From Chromohalobacter beijerinckii (GTDB lineage Bacteria > Pseudomonadota > Gammaproteobacteria > Pseudomonadales > Halomonadaceae), in the NCBI RefSeq assembly GCF_023061185.1, contig NZ_JAKGAK010000001.1, positions 310,001 through 374,000 on the forward strand: a DNA stretch of 64,000 nucleotides, written 5' to 3'. The translations under genes were made by a program, and so were the position numbers. Below the pieces are notes generated by a model, which was not told the origin of the DNA, made no database searches, and saw nothing but the letters and a program-made list of their open reading frames with translations. Shown piece by piece: positions 55,470 to 64,000 of the stretch. How positions within the stretch are numbered: the first letter of the stretch is position 1; the number at the start of each line of letters is the position of its first letter.

Positions 55470-56570
55470 ATGTCCTCATCCTCGCCCATCGATTACGCCT
55501 CGCTGGCCGATCGCATCCATACGTGGGGACGCGAACTCGGCTTCCAGCAGGTTGGCATCACCGACACCGATCTCGAAGCGCATGAGCGCTATCTCGAGCG
55601 CTGGCTCGCGGCCGGCTACCACGGCGAAATGCACTTCATGGCCAAACATGGCCACAAGCGCACGCGACCCGAGGAACTCATACCCGGTACCTTGCGCGTC
55701 ATCAGTGTGCGCATGGACTACCTGCCCCCCGAGGTGGAAACCACCAAGGTGCTCGGACAACCCGAGCGCGCCTACGTTTCACGCTATGCGCTCGGACGCG
55801 ATTACCACAAGCTGATTCGCAAGCGCCTCGCCACCCTGGCCAAGCGCATCGAGGACGAAGTCGGCGCTTACGGCTACCGTGCCTTCGTCGACTCGGCCCC
55901 GGTCATGGAGCGTGCCCTGGCGCAGAAAGCCGGCCTCGGCTGGTTCGGCAAGAATGCCATGCTGCTCAACCCTCAGGCCGGTTCGCTGTTCTTCCTCGGC
56001 GAACTTTACACCGATCTGCCGCTACCGGTAGACGCGCCCTTCGAGAGCGAGCATTGCGGTAAGTGCTCAAGCTGTCAGACGGCTTGTCCGACAGGTGCCA
56101 TTGTCGACGATAAGGTCATCGACTCGCGGCGCTGCATCTCGTATCTGACCATCGAACTCGCTGGTTCGATCCCGGAAGAATATCGCAAGGCGATGGGTAA
56201 CCGGGTATACGGCTGCGACGATTGCCAACTGGTGTGTCCTTTTACCCGCTTCACGCGTGCGTCGCAGGAAGAAGATTTCGCGCCGCGCCACGACCTCGAC
56301 CGCGCCTCGCTCATCCGCCTGTTCGCCTGGAGCGAGGAAGAGTTCCTGATGCGCACCGAAGGCAGCGCGATTCGTCGCATCGGTTACGAGCGCTGGCTGC
56401 GCAACCTGGCCATCGGCCTGGGCAATGCGCCTTGGAGCGAACGCGTCGAAGGCGCCTTACGTGCGCGCCTGGCCTACCCCTCGGACCTAGTCCGCGAACA
56501 CGTGCGCTGGGGGCTCGAGCAACAACGCCACAAACGTGAGCAGTTGATCGTCAGTCATGTCAGCGCCTAG
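55470..56570 (+). CDS. queG: Epoxyqueuosine reductase
   Basis: A 366-residue cobalamin-dependent iron-sulfur enzyme that makes the last step of queuosine at tRNA wobble position 34. QVGITDTD opens the chain, and GYHGEMHFM, FVDSAPVMERALAQKAGLGWFGKNAMLL and two 4Fe-4S clusters (CGKCSSCQTACPTGAI and GCDDCQLVCPF) follow in the expected order. The C-terminal HEAT-like part (RNLAIGLGNAPWSERVEGALRARLAYPS) binds tRNA. Start 55470 has GGGGG nine bases upstream. Convergent with orn. Confidence 0.96.
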   Translation: MSSSSPIDYASLADRIHTWGRELGFQQVGITDTDLEAHERYLERWLAAGYHGEMHFMAKHGHKRTRPEELIPGTLRVISVRMDYLPPEVETTKVLGQPERAYVSRYALGRDYHKLIRKRLATLAKRIEDEVGAYGYRAFVDSAPVMERALAQKAGLGWFGKNAMLLNPQAGSLFFLGELYTDLPLPVDAPFESEHCGKCSSCQTACPTGAIVDDKVIDSRRCISYLTIELAGSIPEEYRKAMGNRVYGCDDCQLVCPFTRFTRASQEEDFAPRHDLDRASLIRLFAWSEEEFLMRTEGSAIRRIGYERWLRNLAIGLGNAPWSERVEGALRARLAYPSDLVREHVRWGLEQQRHKREQLIVSHVSA

Positions 56571-56592
56571 GCCTTTAGCCGCCCCAGGCCGC

Positions 56593-57156
56593 CTAGACGC
56601 GCAGAAATGTCTTGCGATAATGCGCCAGCTCGGCCAGCGACTCGCGAATGTCGTCCAACGCCTGGTGCGTATTGCGCTTCTCGAAGCCCGCCAGAGCCTG
56701 CGGGTTCCAGCGCTTGGCCAGCTCCTTGAGCGTCGAGACATCGAGATTGCGATAGTGAAAGAATTCGGCCAGTTCGGGCATTTCCCGCAGCATGAAACGA
56801 CGATCCTGATGCACGCTATTGCCGCACATCGGCGAGCTGTGCGGCGTCACATATGTCTTGAGAAACGCCAGCGTCTGGCGCTCGGCTTCGGCGGTATCGA
56901 TGCGACTCTCGCGGACGCGTTGCGTCAGCCCCGAGGCACCATGCGTGCGGGTATTCCACTCGTCCATCGCCTCGAGTAACGCATCCGGCTGATGCACCGC
57001 CAGCACCGGCCCTTCGGCGATCAGGTTCAGATCGTTGTCGGTGACCAGGGTGGCCACCTCGATGATGCGCTCGCGCTGAGGGTCGAGCCCGGTCATTTCC
57101 AGGTCGATCCAGATCAGCAGGTCGTTACGTGGGGCTTGCGGAGTGTCACTTGCCAT
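56593..57156 (-). CDS. orn: Oligoribonuclease
   Basis: A 187-residue DEDDh 3'-5' exoribonuclease that finishes RNA decay by degrading 2-5-mers, chiefly dinucleotides such as pGpG from c-di-GMP turnover. Acidic residues lie in [19 protein letters not shown] and the HxxxDD motif near THQALDDI. Start 57156 is preferred because GGAG lies six bases upstream; 57168 is the alternative. The length is normal. It diverges from rsgA. Because a diguanylate cyclase is also encoded in this window, the enzyme may help clear the linear products, but there is no linkage. Confidence 0.97.
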   Translation of the reverse strand: MASDTPQAPRNDLLIWIDLEMTGLDPQRERIIEVATLVTDNDLNLIAEGPVLAVHQPDALLEAMDEWNTRTHGASGLTQRVRESRIDTAEAERQTLAFLKTYVTPHSSPMCGNSVHQDRRFMLREMPELAEFFHYRNLDVSTLKELAKRWNPQALAGFEKRNTHQALDDIRESLAELAHYRKTFLRV

Positions 57157-57257
57157 GGGGGTCTCCATCGGGGCGCCATTGTCTAGGTACAGGCCTAGGG
57201 ACAGCATGGCGCAATGAACGCTACAATGGCGGCCATTGTACCCTGTCCCGAGAGCGC

Positions 57258-58289
57258 ATGAGCAAACGCAAACTCAGCCGCCAGCAACGTTGGCGGGTCG
57301 AAAAGATTCAAGCCCAGCGCGCCGAACGTGCCGAACGCCGCACCCAGCGCGACGATACCGCGCTCGAGGCCGGCGATTACGGCCCCGAACGTCTGGGACG
57401 TGTCACCGCGCATTTCGGACGCACTCTGGAGGTGGAGGCCGAGGATGAACACGGCGACCTCCAACGCCACCGTTGCCATCTGCGCGCCAATCTCGAGGGC
57501 CTGGTCACCGGCGATGACGTGGTATGGCGTACGGCAAGCGACGGCAGTGGTGTGGTCGTGGCGCGCCAGCCGCGCCGCAGTGTGCTCGAACGTCCCGACG
57601 CGCGCGGCCAGCTCAAGCCCGTGGCCGCCAACATCGCACAGATTCTGATCGTGTTCGCCGTGGAGCCCGCGCCCCATCCCAATCTCATCGACCGCTATCT
57701 CGTCGCCGCCGAGGCGACCGGCATCACGCCCGTGCTGGTGCTCAACAAGACCGACCTGCTACCCGACGAGGGCGGTGAGTTGCGTACTTTACTGGCGCGC
57801 TATCGCGAGCTGGGATACCACGTGGTCAGCGCCTCTACCCAGCGTGAAAACGGGCTCGATGCCCTGCATGCCGGCCTTACCGAGCGTACCTCGGTGTTCG
57901 TGGGCCAAAGCGGGGTTGGCAAGTCATCCTTGATCGACCGCCTGCTGCCCGATAGGCAACTGCGGGTCGGCGCGCTCTCGGTGGACTCGCGCAAGGGCAC
58001 GCACACCACCACCACGGCCACGCTCTATCACCTGCCGGCGGGCGGTGAACTGATCGACTCGCCGGGCATTCGCGAATTCGGCCTGGGCCATCTCGAGGAG
58101 CACGAGGTAGCGCGCGGCTTCATCGAATTCCAACCGTATCTCGGCCTTTGCAAGTTCCGCGATTGTCACCACCGCCAGGAACCGGGATGCGCCTTGCGTG
58201 AGGCCGTGGAACGCGGCGACATTCTCGCCTCGCGGTTCAATAGCTACCGGCACATCGTCGATAGCCTGGAACCCGACCGTTCTCCATGA
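57258..58289 (+). CDS. rsgA: Small ribosomal subunit biogenesis GTPase RsgA
   Basis: A 343-residue GTPase that checks late maturation of the 30S subunit. The circularly permuted G domain is clear: NKTDLL comes before the P-loop [12 protein letters not shown], with [10 protein letters not shown] after. An OB fold is N-terminal and a zinc knuckle ([16 protein letters not shown]) C-terminal, all standard. The first 35 residues are strongly basic and RNA-like ([17 protein letters not shown]). The start at 57258 aligns with family members; the frame further upstream overlaps the orn promoter. It converges with metZ. Confidence 0.96.
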   Translation: MSKRKLSRQQRWRVEKIQAQRAERAERRTQRDDTALEAGDYGPERLGRVTAHFGRTLEVEAEDEHGDLQRHRCHLRANLEGLVTGDDVVWRTASDGSGVVVARQPRRSVLERPDARGQLKPVAANIAQILIVFAVEPAPHPNLIDRYLVAAEATGITPVLVLNKTDLLPDEGGELRTLLARYRELGYHVVSASTQRENGLDALHAGLTERTSVFVGQSGVGKSSLIDRLLPDRQLRVGALSVDSRKGTHTTTTATLYHLPAGGELIDSPGIREFGLGHLEEHEVARGFIEFQPYLGLCKFRDCHHRQEPGCALREAVERGDILASRFNSYRHIVDSLEPDRSP

Positions 58290-58302
58290 AGAACGCCCCA
58301 TG

Positions 58303-58336
58303 AAAAAACGCCTCGCCCCCAGGAGGGGCGAGGCGT
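58303..58336 (-). terminator. Rho-independent terminator after metZ
   Basis: On the minus strand an 11- to 12-bp GC stem (58325-58336 with 58308-58319, loop about five bases) is followed by a six-T tract at 58308-58303. It closes the accD-metZ unit about 45 bases after its stop. Confidence 0.92.
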
Positions 58337-58380
58337 CATTCGAACGACATGCCGAGCGCACCGACAGGCTGGGATACGAC

Positions 58381-59571
58381 TCAACCAAGCGTGTCGAGCC
58401 CGCGACGGATATCGCGCTTGAGATCATCCAGCGCTTCCAACCCCACGGCGATGCGCACCAAGCCTTCACTGATCCCCGCGGCAGCCTTCTGCTCGTCGCT
58501 CAAGCGCGCATGCGTCGTCGTCGCCGGGTGCGTGACAGTGGTTTTCACATCTCCCAAGTTGCCGGTGATCGACATCAGGCGTGAATGATCGATCAGCGCC
58601 CAGGCACCGTCACGGCCACCTTTTACTTCCACGCCTAGCACGGCACCGAAGCCGTGTTGCTGCTGCTTGGCCAGCGTATGCTGCGGATGGCTTTCTAGGC
58701 CACTGTAATGCACCCGGGCGATTTCCGGCTGCGCCTCCAGCCACTGCGCCAGGGCCAGGGTATTCTCGCAATGCGCCTTCATGCGCAGTCCCAGCGTTTC
58801 CAGCCCCTTGAGGAAGATCCACGCATTGAAGGGGCTCATGCAGGGGCCACAAGTGCGTACGACGCCCACCAGTTCCTTGAGCATCTCCTCGGGCCCCACC
58901 ACAGCACCGCCGATGGCACGTCCCTGGCCGTCCAGATACTTGGTCGCCGAATGAATCACCAGATCGGCGCCCAAATCGAGGGGACGCTGCAACGCTGGGG
59001 TCAAAAAGCAGTTGTCGATGGCGAGCCAAGCGTCATGGCGATGCGCCAAATCAGCCAAGGCGGTGATATCCACCACCTCGGAAAGCGGATTGGAGGGTGT
59101 CTCGGCAAACAGCAAGCGCGTCTTCGGAGTGATCGCGTCCTGCCAGGCGTCCAAATCGCCCAGTTCCACGTAGCGGGTCACGATGCCTAGCTTACCGAGA
59201 TACTTGTCGAACAGGCTGACCGTGGAACCAAACAACGAACGCGAGGCGACGATTTCGTCACCGGCTTGCAGGAACGCCAGCGCCGTGGCGAGGATCGCCG
59301 CCATGCCCGAGCTGGTAGCCACGCACTGCTCGCCCCCCTCGAGCGCCGCCAGGCGTTGCTCGAAGGTGCGCACCGTGGGATTGGTGAAACGCGAATAGAT
59401 GTTACCCGGCTCTTCGCCGGAGAACTTGCGTGCCGCTTCGGCGGCACTGCCATAGACGAAGCTCGACGTGGTGAAGATCGGCTCGCCATGTTCCTGCTCG
59501 TGCGTGCGGTCGTGGCCGGCACGGATCGCCAGCGTGTCGAGCGCGAAGGCGTCGTCATGACCGTCATGCAT
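58381..59571 (-). CDS. metZ: O-succinylhomoserine sulfhydrylase
   Basis: A 396-residue PLP enzyme of the Cys/Met metabolism class that makes homocysteine from O-succinylhomoserine and sulfide. SATKYLDGQGR carries the PLP lysine. IYSRFTNPTVRTFEQRLAALEGGEQCVATSSGMAAI and the C-terminal FGAVLGVEVKG region match MetZ rather than MetB or MetY. The location directly after purF and in the cvpA-purF neighbourhood is the usual MetZ site in pseudomonads. It starts 11 bases after the purF stop. Confidence 0.94.
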   Translation of the reverse strand: MHDGHDDAFALDTLAIRAGHDRTHEQEHGEPIFTTSSFVYGSAAEAARKFSGEEPGNIYSRFTNPTVRTFEQRLAALEGGEQCVATSSGMAAILATALAFLQAGDEIVASRSLFGSTVSLFDKYLGKLGIVTRYVELGDLDAWQDAITPKTRLLFAETPSNPLSEVVDITALADLAHRHDAWLAIDNCFLTPALQRPLDLGADLVIHSATKYLDGQGRAIGGAVVGPEEMLKELVGVVRTCGPCMSPFNAWIFLKGLETLGLRMKAHCENTLALAQWLEAQPEIARVHYSGLESHPQHTLAKQQQHGFGAVLGVEVKGGRDGAWALIDHSRLMSITGNLGDVKTTVTHPATTTHARLSDEQKAAAGISEGLVRIAVGLEALDDLKRDIRRGLDTLG

Positions 59572-59582
59572 GTCTCACCTCC

Positions 59583-61103
59583 TCAGTCTTCTTCTTCGAC
59601 ATCGTTATGCAGGTCGACCACAGCGTGCACTGAGTTCTCCTGGCGCTTGGCCATATCACTACGCGCGGCCTCGAGGTCGGCCAGATAGGCAGCATCGATA
59701 TCGCCGGTCACATACTCACCATCGAAAACCGAGCAGTCGAACTCCTCAAGCGAGGGATTGACGTCGCGACAGGCCGCCTTGAGGTCCTCGAGTTTCTGAT
59801 AAATGATGCGATCAGCGCCGATCAGTTCGCCGACTTCCTCTTCGCTACGCCCATGCGCGATCAGTTCCGATGCCACCGGCATATCGATGCCGTATACGTT
59901 GGGATAGCGAACCGGCGGCGCGGCGGAGGCGAAATAGACCTTGCGCGCACCAGCCTCGCGAGCCATCTGGATGATCTGCTTACACGTGGTACCGCGCACG
60001 ATGGAATCGTCGACCAGCAGTACGTTCTTGCCGGCGAACTCGACATCGATGGCATTGAGCTTCTGCCGTACCGATTTCTTGCGCTGCGTTTGCCCGGGCA
60101 TGATGAAGGTCCGCCCGATATAGCGATTCTTCATAAAGCCTTCGCGGTAAGTCACACCCAGATGCTGAGCCATCTCCAGCGCCGAGGTACGCGAGGTATC
60201 GGGGATCGGAATCACCACGTCGATGTCATGCTCCGGCCAGTCACGCTGGATACGATCGCCCAGCTTGCGCCCCATCTCCATGCGCGTGCCGTAGACATAG
60301 GCGCCATCGAGGATCGAATCGGGACGCGCCAGGTAGACGTGCTCGAAGATGCACGGCGTCAACTGTGGGCGGTCGGCACACTGCTGGGTATGCACCCGAT
60401 TGCCCTCGGTCTCGATGAAGATCGCCTCACCGGGCGCCAGATCGCGACACAGCTCGAAGCCGCCGACATCCAGCGCCACCGACTCAGAGGCGATCATCAC
60501 GTCCTGGCCATCGTCGCTGTCGCGGGTGCCATAGACCACCGGGCGAATCCCGTGCGGGTCACGGAACGCGACCATGCCAAAGCCATTGATGAACGCAACC
60601 GCAGCATAACCGCCCTGACAACGGCGATGGACGCGACGAACGGCATCGAAGATGTCATCTGGGGAAAGGTCGTGCCCTTGCTTGCCCAGCTCGTGCGCGA
60701 ACACATTGAGCAGGACTTCGGAATCGGAGCTGGTATTGATGTGGCGCAGATCGGAAAAGAACAACTCGCGCTTGAGCTGTTCGGAATTGGTCAGATTGCC
60801 GTTGTGCGCCAGCGAGATACCATAAGGCGAGTTGACATAAAATGGCTGCGATTCAGCTTCGCTCGACGAGCCGGCCGTCGGGTAACGAATATGTCCAATC
60901 CCCATATTGCCGCGCAGACGCGTCATGTGGCGCGTATGAAACACATCACGCACCAGGCCATTGCTCTTGCGCAGCAGGAAGCGTCCCTCATGCCATGTCA
61001 TCATCCCGGCGGCATCCTGGCCACGGTGTTGGAGCACTGTCAGCGCGTCATACAGCGACTGATTGACCGCCTGGTTGGCCATGAGGCCCACGATACCGCA
61101 CAT
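59583..61103 (-). CDS. purF: Amidophosphoribosyltransferase
   Basis: A 506-residue enzyme catalysing the first committed step of purine synthesis, PRPP plus glutamine to phosphoribosylamine. The N-terminal Cys2 ([13 protein letters not shown]) is the glutaminase nucleophile after Met removal, with the matching [17 protein letters not shown] loop. The PRPP-binding motif [13 protein letters not shown] lies in the C-terminal domain. No propeptide is present. It follows cvpA by 88 bases holding two hairpins, described separately. Confidence 0.97.
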   Translation of the reverse strand: MCGIVGLMANQAVNQSLYDALTVLQHRGQDAAGMMTWHEGRFLLRKSNGLVRDVFHTRHMTRLRGNMGIGHIRYPTAGSSSEAESQPFYVNSPYGISLAHNGNLTNSEQLKRELFFSDLRHINTSSDSEVLLNVFAHELGKQGHDLSPDDIFDAVRRVHRRCQGGYAAVAFINGFGMVAFRDPHGIRPVVYGTRDSDDGQDVMIASESVALDVGGFELCRDLAPGEAIFIETEGNRVHTQQCADRPQLTPCIFEHVYLARPDSILDGAYVYGTRMEMGRKLGDRIQRDWPEHDIDVVIPIPDTSRTSALEMAQHLGVTYREGFMKNRYIGRTFIMPGQTQRKKSVRQKLNAIDVEFAGKNVLLVDDSIVRGTTCKQIIQMAREAGARKVYFASAAPPVRYPNVYGIDMPVASELIAHGRSEEEVGELIGADRIIYQKLEDLKAACRDVNPSLEEFDCSVFDGEYVTGDIDAAYLADLEAARSDMAKRQENSVHAVVDLHNDVEEED

Positions 61104-61132
61104 TGTGCCTTTCCTCGCTTGCCTTGAGAGTA

Positions 61133-61161
61133 GCGAACGGCATGCGATGAATGCCGTTCGC
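61133..61161. repeat. Perfect 11-bp inverted repeat in the cvpA-purF gap
   Basis: GCGAACGGCAT at 61133-61143 pairs with its complement at 61151-61161 over a seven-base loop, 30 bases before the purF ATG on the minus strand. It does not match the PurR consensus. It may be a leader hairpin, an mRNA stabiliser, or an unknown operator. Confidence 0.6.
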
Positions 61162-61178
61162 GGTTAAAGCCTGTCATG

Positions 61179-61201
61179 CATAAAGGCGCCTTCAGGGCGC
61201 C
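61179..61201 (-). terminator. Weak hairpin at the cvpA stop codon
   Basis: A six-base GGCGCC pair (61196-61201 with 61185-61190), loop five bases, overlaps the cvpA stop and is followed by TTTATG on the minus strand. It could cause partial termination before purF; the short stem keeps confidence low. Confidence 0.4.
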
Positions 61202-61788
61202 GTCTTATCCGCTGGTGCGTTCGATGCAGGTGCCTCGGGCGGCGTTTCCAGCGCTTGTTCGGCCGCCTCGCGGCCCGTGTCGCGCAAGGCACGTTCGGCA
61301 CCTGAGGTGTCGATTTCCCACGCCTCCAGGCGGTCCACCGACCAATCGCGCAATTGCTCGAAGGCCGGGCGCAATTGCGCATTCTGCCATGCGGCGATCC
61401 CCGATAGCGGCGTCAATGTCAAGATGACCGTCGCCAGCACCAGAATCAACGCGCCTCGAGCAGCACCGAACGTCGCGCCGGCGACACGGTTGAAAAATCC
61501 CATGCCGACCCACTCGATAGCGGCGTTGATCATACGGATCAAAAATCCGCAGAGCATGACGATGACGAAAATGACCAGCACGAAGCCCAGCACCAGGCGA
61601 ATCTCGGGATGATCGATATAGGGCGCCATCATTTCGGCTACCGCCGGGGCGAACATCCGCGCGCCCAACAATGCCGCCACCCAGGCCGCTAGTCCCAAGG
61701 CTTCGCGCACCAGCCCCCGCATGAAACCGGCCAGCATGGAGACGGTCAATACCGCCAGGAAGGCCCAATCGAGCCAGGTCAGCGTCAT
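61192..61788 (-). CDS. cvpA: CvpA family membrane protein
   Basis: A 198-residue inner-membrane protein with four TM helices (TWLDWAFLAVLTVSMLAGFMRGLVREALGL opens it; VLGFVLVIFVIVMLCGFLI and AARGALILVLATVILTLTPL follow). It is conserved next to purF and needed for colicin V production and for envelope stress in some bacteria; its molecular role is not settled. The ATG at 61788 shares its A with the dedD TGA. A GTG one codon earlier lies too near the GGAGG to be used. The C-terminal tail is Ala/Glu/Pro-rich. Confidence 0.93.
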   Translation of the reverse strand: MTLTWLDWAFLAVLTVSMLAGFMRGLVREALGLAAWVAALLGARMFAPAVAEMMAPYIDHPEIRLVLGFVLVIFVIVMLCGFLIRMINAAIEWVGMGFFNRVAGATFGAARGALILVLATVILTLTPLSGIAAWQNAQLRPAFEQLRDWSVDRLEAWEIDTSGAERALRDTGREAAEQALETPPEAPASNAPADKTAP

Positions 61789-62447
61789 CACTCCTCCCGC
61801 ACGCGAATCAAGAGCCCCTGGATATTGGCATCTTCCTTGAGTTCGGTGCGCACGCGCTCACCTTCATCGGAGGTCCCAAACGGACCGACGTACACCGTGG
61901 TCAGATCATTGTCGCGCGGACGCTGATAGGCATCGAACCCTTGTGACGAGAGCTTTTCGACGAGCCGTTTGGCATTGTCCGGTTGCCCGAAGCTACCAAC
62001 CTGCACTGCCCAGCCGTCTTGCACCTCGGATGTCGTTGGCGACTCACCAGTGTCCCCTTGCGCTTCCGACGATGCCGACTGCTCAGCGATGGCGGCAATA
62101 GGATCGTCGTTCACGGAATCCGCTTCATCGGATGCCGCGCCGTCATCGGAACCCGCTGGCTGCGAAGACGCTGGCTGCGAAGCAGCATCGGCGTCGGATT
62201 GACCAAGCTGGGCCTCGGTCGCTGGCTCGACGACCCTGTCATTGTCCGCGTCTTCTTCAAGATTGGCAGGCGGCTCGGGAGAGTCGACATCACGCTGATC
62301 AACGGAAATCGGCTGCTCGATGGTAAGTACCGGCTCGGGGCGCTCGCTCCGCGGAGTCGGCTCATCGAGCAACATAGGTAGGAAAATCACTGCCAACGCG
62401 ACGAGGATGATCGCGCCACTGACCCGCTCACGAATTCCATATTTCAT
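61788..62447 (-). CDS. dedD: SPOR-domain protein DedD
   Basis: A 219-residue division-associated protein. One TM helix near 8-25 (SGAIILVALAVIFLPMLL) anchors it in the inner membrane. A long acidic, low-complexity periplasmic linker (about 35-140, rich in Asp, Glu, Ser, Pro) follows. The SPOR domain (GWAVQVGSFGQPDNAKRLVEKLSSQGFDAY...TTVYVGPFGTSDEGERVRTELKE) binds denuded septal glycan. The ATG overlaps the folC stop by four bases (ATGA). The order folC-dedD-cvpA-purF is standard. Confidence 0.93.
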   Translation of the reverse strand: MKYGIRERVSGAIILVALAVIFLPMLLDEPTPRSERPEPVLTIEQPISVDQRDVDSPEPPANLEEDADNDRVVEPATEAQLGQSDADAASQPASSQPAGSDDGAASDEADSVNDDPIAAIAEQSASSEAQGDTGESPTTSEVQDGWAVQVGSFGQPDNAKRLVEKLSSQGFDAYQRPRDNDLTTVYVGPFGTSDEGERVRTELKEDANIQGLLIRVREE

Positions 62448-63745
62448 GACACACTCCTTGGGCTCGCCACGACCCCGAGTGATTCAAGGGTGGTCGAAGC
62501 CTCAGCGACGGTCCAGAACGAGCCGCAGACCAGCACCTCGTCGCCATTGTCCATGTTGGTGTGCAACCAGCGTACGCCAGCGTCCGGCGACGCGGCGCAA
62601 TGCAACACCTGAGCGTCGCACGTCGCCAAAAAGGCGGCCAACTGCTCAGCATCGCGCGCGCGATCACCGCTCAACGATACCGGGACCCAGGCATCGATCT
62701 GAGGCGCCAGCGCCTCGATCACACCCTTGGCATCCTTGTCCGCCAGCATGCCCAGCAGACAAAGACGTCGCCCGCGCGCCGGACGCTGTGCCAAGGAGCT
62801 AGCAACATAGGCGGCGGCATGCGGGTTATGACCGACATCTAGACACCAGGGGCCCTGCCATTGCAGCCGCCCGGGCAGTACGGCTCGACCAAATGCCCGC
62901 TGGCACGCCGATCCCTCCAGGGAAATCCCCGCCAACGTCAGTGCCTGCAATGCCGTCGCGGCATTGTCCAATGGCAGGTAGGGATCGGGGAGCGCATTCA
63001 GAGTCAGGGCCTCGCCAGTGATGGTTTCGCCCTGCCACTGCCAGCCATCGGCTGTGGCTTGCCAGTCGAAACGCTCGCCAAGCGCGAATACCGGCGCCGC
63101 CAGGCTCTCGGCATGCTGGCGCACACTCGCCGGCAAGGCGGTACTACCCAGCACCGCCGGGCGACCTGGACGCATGACGCCGGCCTTTTCCTGACCGATG
63201 GTCTCGAGATGCGTGCCCAGAAAGGCGGCATGATCTTGAGCTACGGTGGTGACCACCGCCACGTCCGAGTCGATGACGTTGACCGCGTCCAACCGACCCC
63301 CCAGCCCCACTTCAAGCAACGCAACATCGGGTTGTTGGCGCATAATCAACCACAAGGCAGCCAATGTGCCGACTTCAAAGTAAGTAAGGCTAATCTCTTC
63401 ATCTGCAAGGCGGGCCGCTTCGACAGCCTCGAAGGCCTCGACCAAAGCGGCATCATCGACCTCTTGGCCATCGAAGCACAGGCGTTCGTTGTAACGCTGT
63501 AGGTGCGGTGACGTATAAGCAGCACTACTCCAGCCATGCTCGCGCGCCAGCGCATCGAGCATGGCCACGGTCGAGCCCTTGCCGTTGGTGCCGGCCACGG
63601 TGACGACACGCCCCGCCAGCGCCCTGGTGTTGAGCCCTAGGCGTGCGGCGACCGCAGTGACCCGTTCGAGCCCCAGATCGATGGCAACGGGATGCTGGCG
63701 CTCGAGATGCGCCAGCCAAGCCTCCAGAGTGGTCTTGTCAGCCAT
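62444..63745 (-). CDS. folC: Bifunctional folylpolyglutamate synthase/dihydrofolate synthase
   Basis: A 433-residue Mur-ligase-type enzyme that adds glutamate to dihydropteroate and then further glutamates to folates. The ATP loop GTNGKGST lies at about 52-59; SPHLQRYNERLCFDG and LLEVGLGGRLDAVNV follow, with LDVGHNPHAA in the C-terminal domain. The start ATG directly abuts the accD stop codon (TGAATG). Length is that of other gammaproteobacterial FolC proteins. Confidence 0.97.
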   Translation of the reverse strand: MADKTTLEAWLAHLERQHPVAIDLGLERVTAVAARLGLNTRALAGRVVTVAGTNGKGSTVAMLDALAREHGWSSAAYTSPHLQRYNERLCFDGQEVDDAALVEAFEAVEAARLADEEISLTYFEVGTLAALWLIMRQQPDVALLEVGLGGRLDAVNVIDSDVAVVTTVAQDHAAFLGTHLETIGQEKAGVMRPGRPAVLGSTALPASVRQHAESLAAPVFALGERFDWQATADGWQWQGETITGEALTLNALPDPYLPLDNAATALQALTLAGISLEGSACQRAFGRAVLPGRLQWQGPWCLDVGHNPHAAAYVASSLAQRPARGRRLCLLGMLADKDAKGVIEALAPQIDAWVPVSLSGDRARDAEQLAAFLATCDAQVLHCAASPDAGVRWLHTNMDNGDEVLVCGSFWTVAEASTTLESLGVVASPRSVS

Positions 63746-64000
63746 TCAGTGATCGGCCTGGGAAAACTCGTCCAGTGTGCTCTGGGTCGGCGCTTCGTCA
63801 GCCTCACTCTCCTGGCCGAGACGCGACTGATGCGTCAGCTTGCGCATGACACCGCCCACACGCTCACGCATATCATGACGGTGCACGATCATGTCCACGG
63901 TGCCATGCTCGAGCAAGAACTCGCTGCGCTGGAAGCCTTCCGGTAATTGCTCACGCACGGTCTGCTCGATGACGCGCGGCCCAGCGAACCCGATCAAGGC
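63746..64000 (-). CDS. accD: Acetyl-CoA carboxylase carboxyltransferase subunit beta, C-terminal end (partial)
   Basis: Only about 84 C-terminal residues are inside the window, continuing past the right edge. [31 protein letters not shown] and [12 protein letters not shown] are the closing carboxyltransferase motifs of AccD. The zinc ribbon and active-site core lie outside. The tail after this ([30 protein letters not shown]) is acidic and lineage-specific. It heads the accD-folC-dedD-cvpA-purF-metZ order, linking fatty-acid and folate genes as in many proteobacteria. Confidence 0.93.
   Translation of the reverse strand, partial: ALIGFAGPRVIEQTVREQLPEGFQRSEFLLEHGTVDMIVHRHDMRERVGGVMRKLTHQSRLGQESEADEAPTQSTLDEFSQADH

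Noticed and set aside
59853-61127. 424-codon open frame on the plus strand opposite purF
   Set aside because: purF on the minus strand is complete with all active-site motifs, and the opposite frame has no recognisable domain. Long antisense frames are expected at this G+C content.

Overview
The window is a 64 kb stretch of G+C-rich bacterial chromosome. Gene content and order point to a halophilic or halotolerant gammaproteobacterium of the Halomonadaceae (Halomonas/Chromohalobacter type). The block mutL-miaA-hfq-hflX-hflK-hflC followed by hisZ-purA, and the block accD-folC-dedD-cvpA-purF-metZ, follow the Pseudomonas/Halomonas arrangement. Many proteins have acidic tails or linkers. This is an inference from layout and protein character; no rRNA or tRNA gene is present to confirm it.

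Left part (1-16 kb): the end of a RecQ-type helicase gene; phhB-phhC (pterin recycling and aromatic aminotransferase); a small secreted EF-hand protein; dadA; a MATE exporter; a deleted aldo/keto reductase remnant; a CHASE3-HAMP-GGDEF diguanylate cyclase; the yceJ-yceI pair; a DJ-1/PfpI enzyme; a tightly overlapping glpG-yeaC-DUF2797 group; nadK with a PPP-type phosphatase; and a MocR-type regulator whose stop overlaps a tiny membrane-protein gene.

Middle part (16-42 kb): a DUF1853 gene with zntR; a membrane-anchored glutamate-synthase-like FMN enzyme; a DMT permease; slyB; lpxR behind a striking leader hairpin; slyD; a CDP-alcohol phosphatidyltransferase; an exported MsrA; an MFS carrier; an NlpC/P60 lipoprotein; a large repeated DUF1266 protein; gabD-gabT for GABA catabolism; an acyltransferase; a GlsB/YeaQ protein; opgG-opgH (osmoregulated periplasmic glucans), divergent from a GtrII-type glucosyltransferase; and a sodium/solute symporter.

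Right part (42-64 kb): dense housekeeping genes. hisZ-purA form one unit. A long minus-strand unit runs nnr-tsaE-amiB-mutL-miaA-hfq-hflX-hflK-hflC and ends in a strong terminator. queG, orn and rsgA follow, then accD-folC-dedD-cvpA-purF-metZ, which also ends in a strong terminator.

I found no prophage, insertion sequence, CRISPR array, toxin-antitoxin pair, defence island, rRNA or tRNA. Most of the window is ordinary core genome, and I do not claim a new system. The observations most worth a second look are the lpxR leader hairpin that covers its ribosome binding site, the multi-repeat DUF1266 protein, the MocR regulator coupled to a small membrane protein, and the in-frame collapsed aldo/keto reductase.
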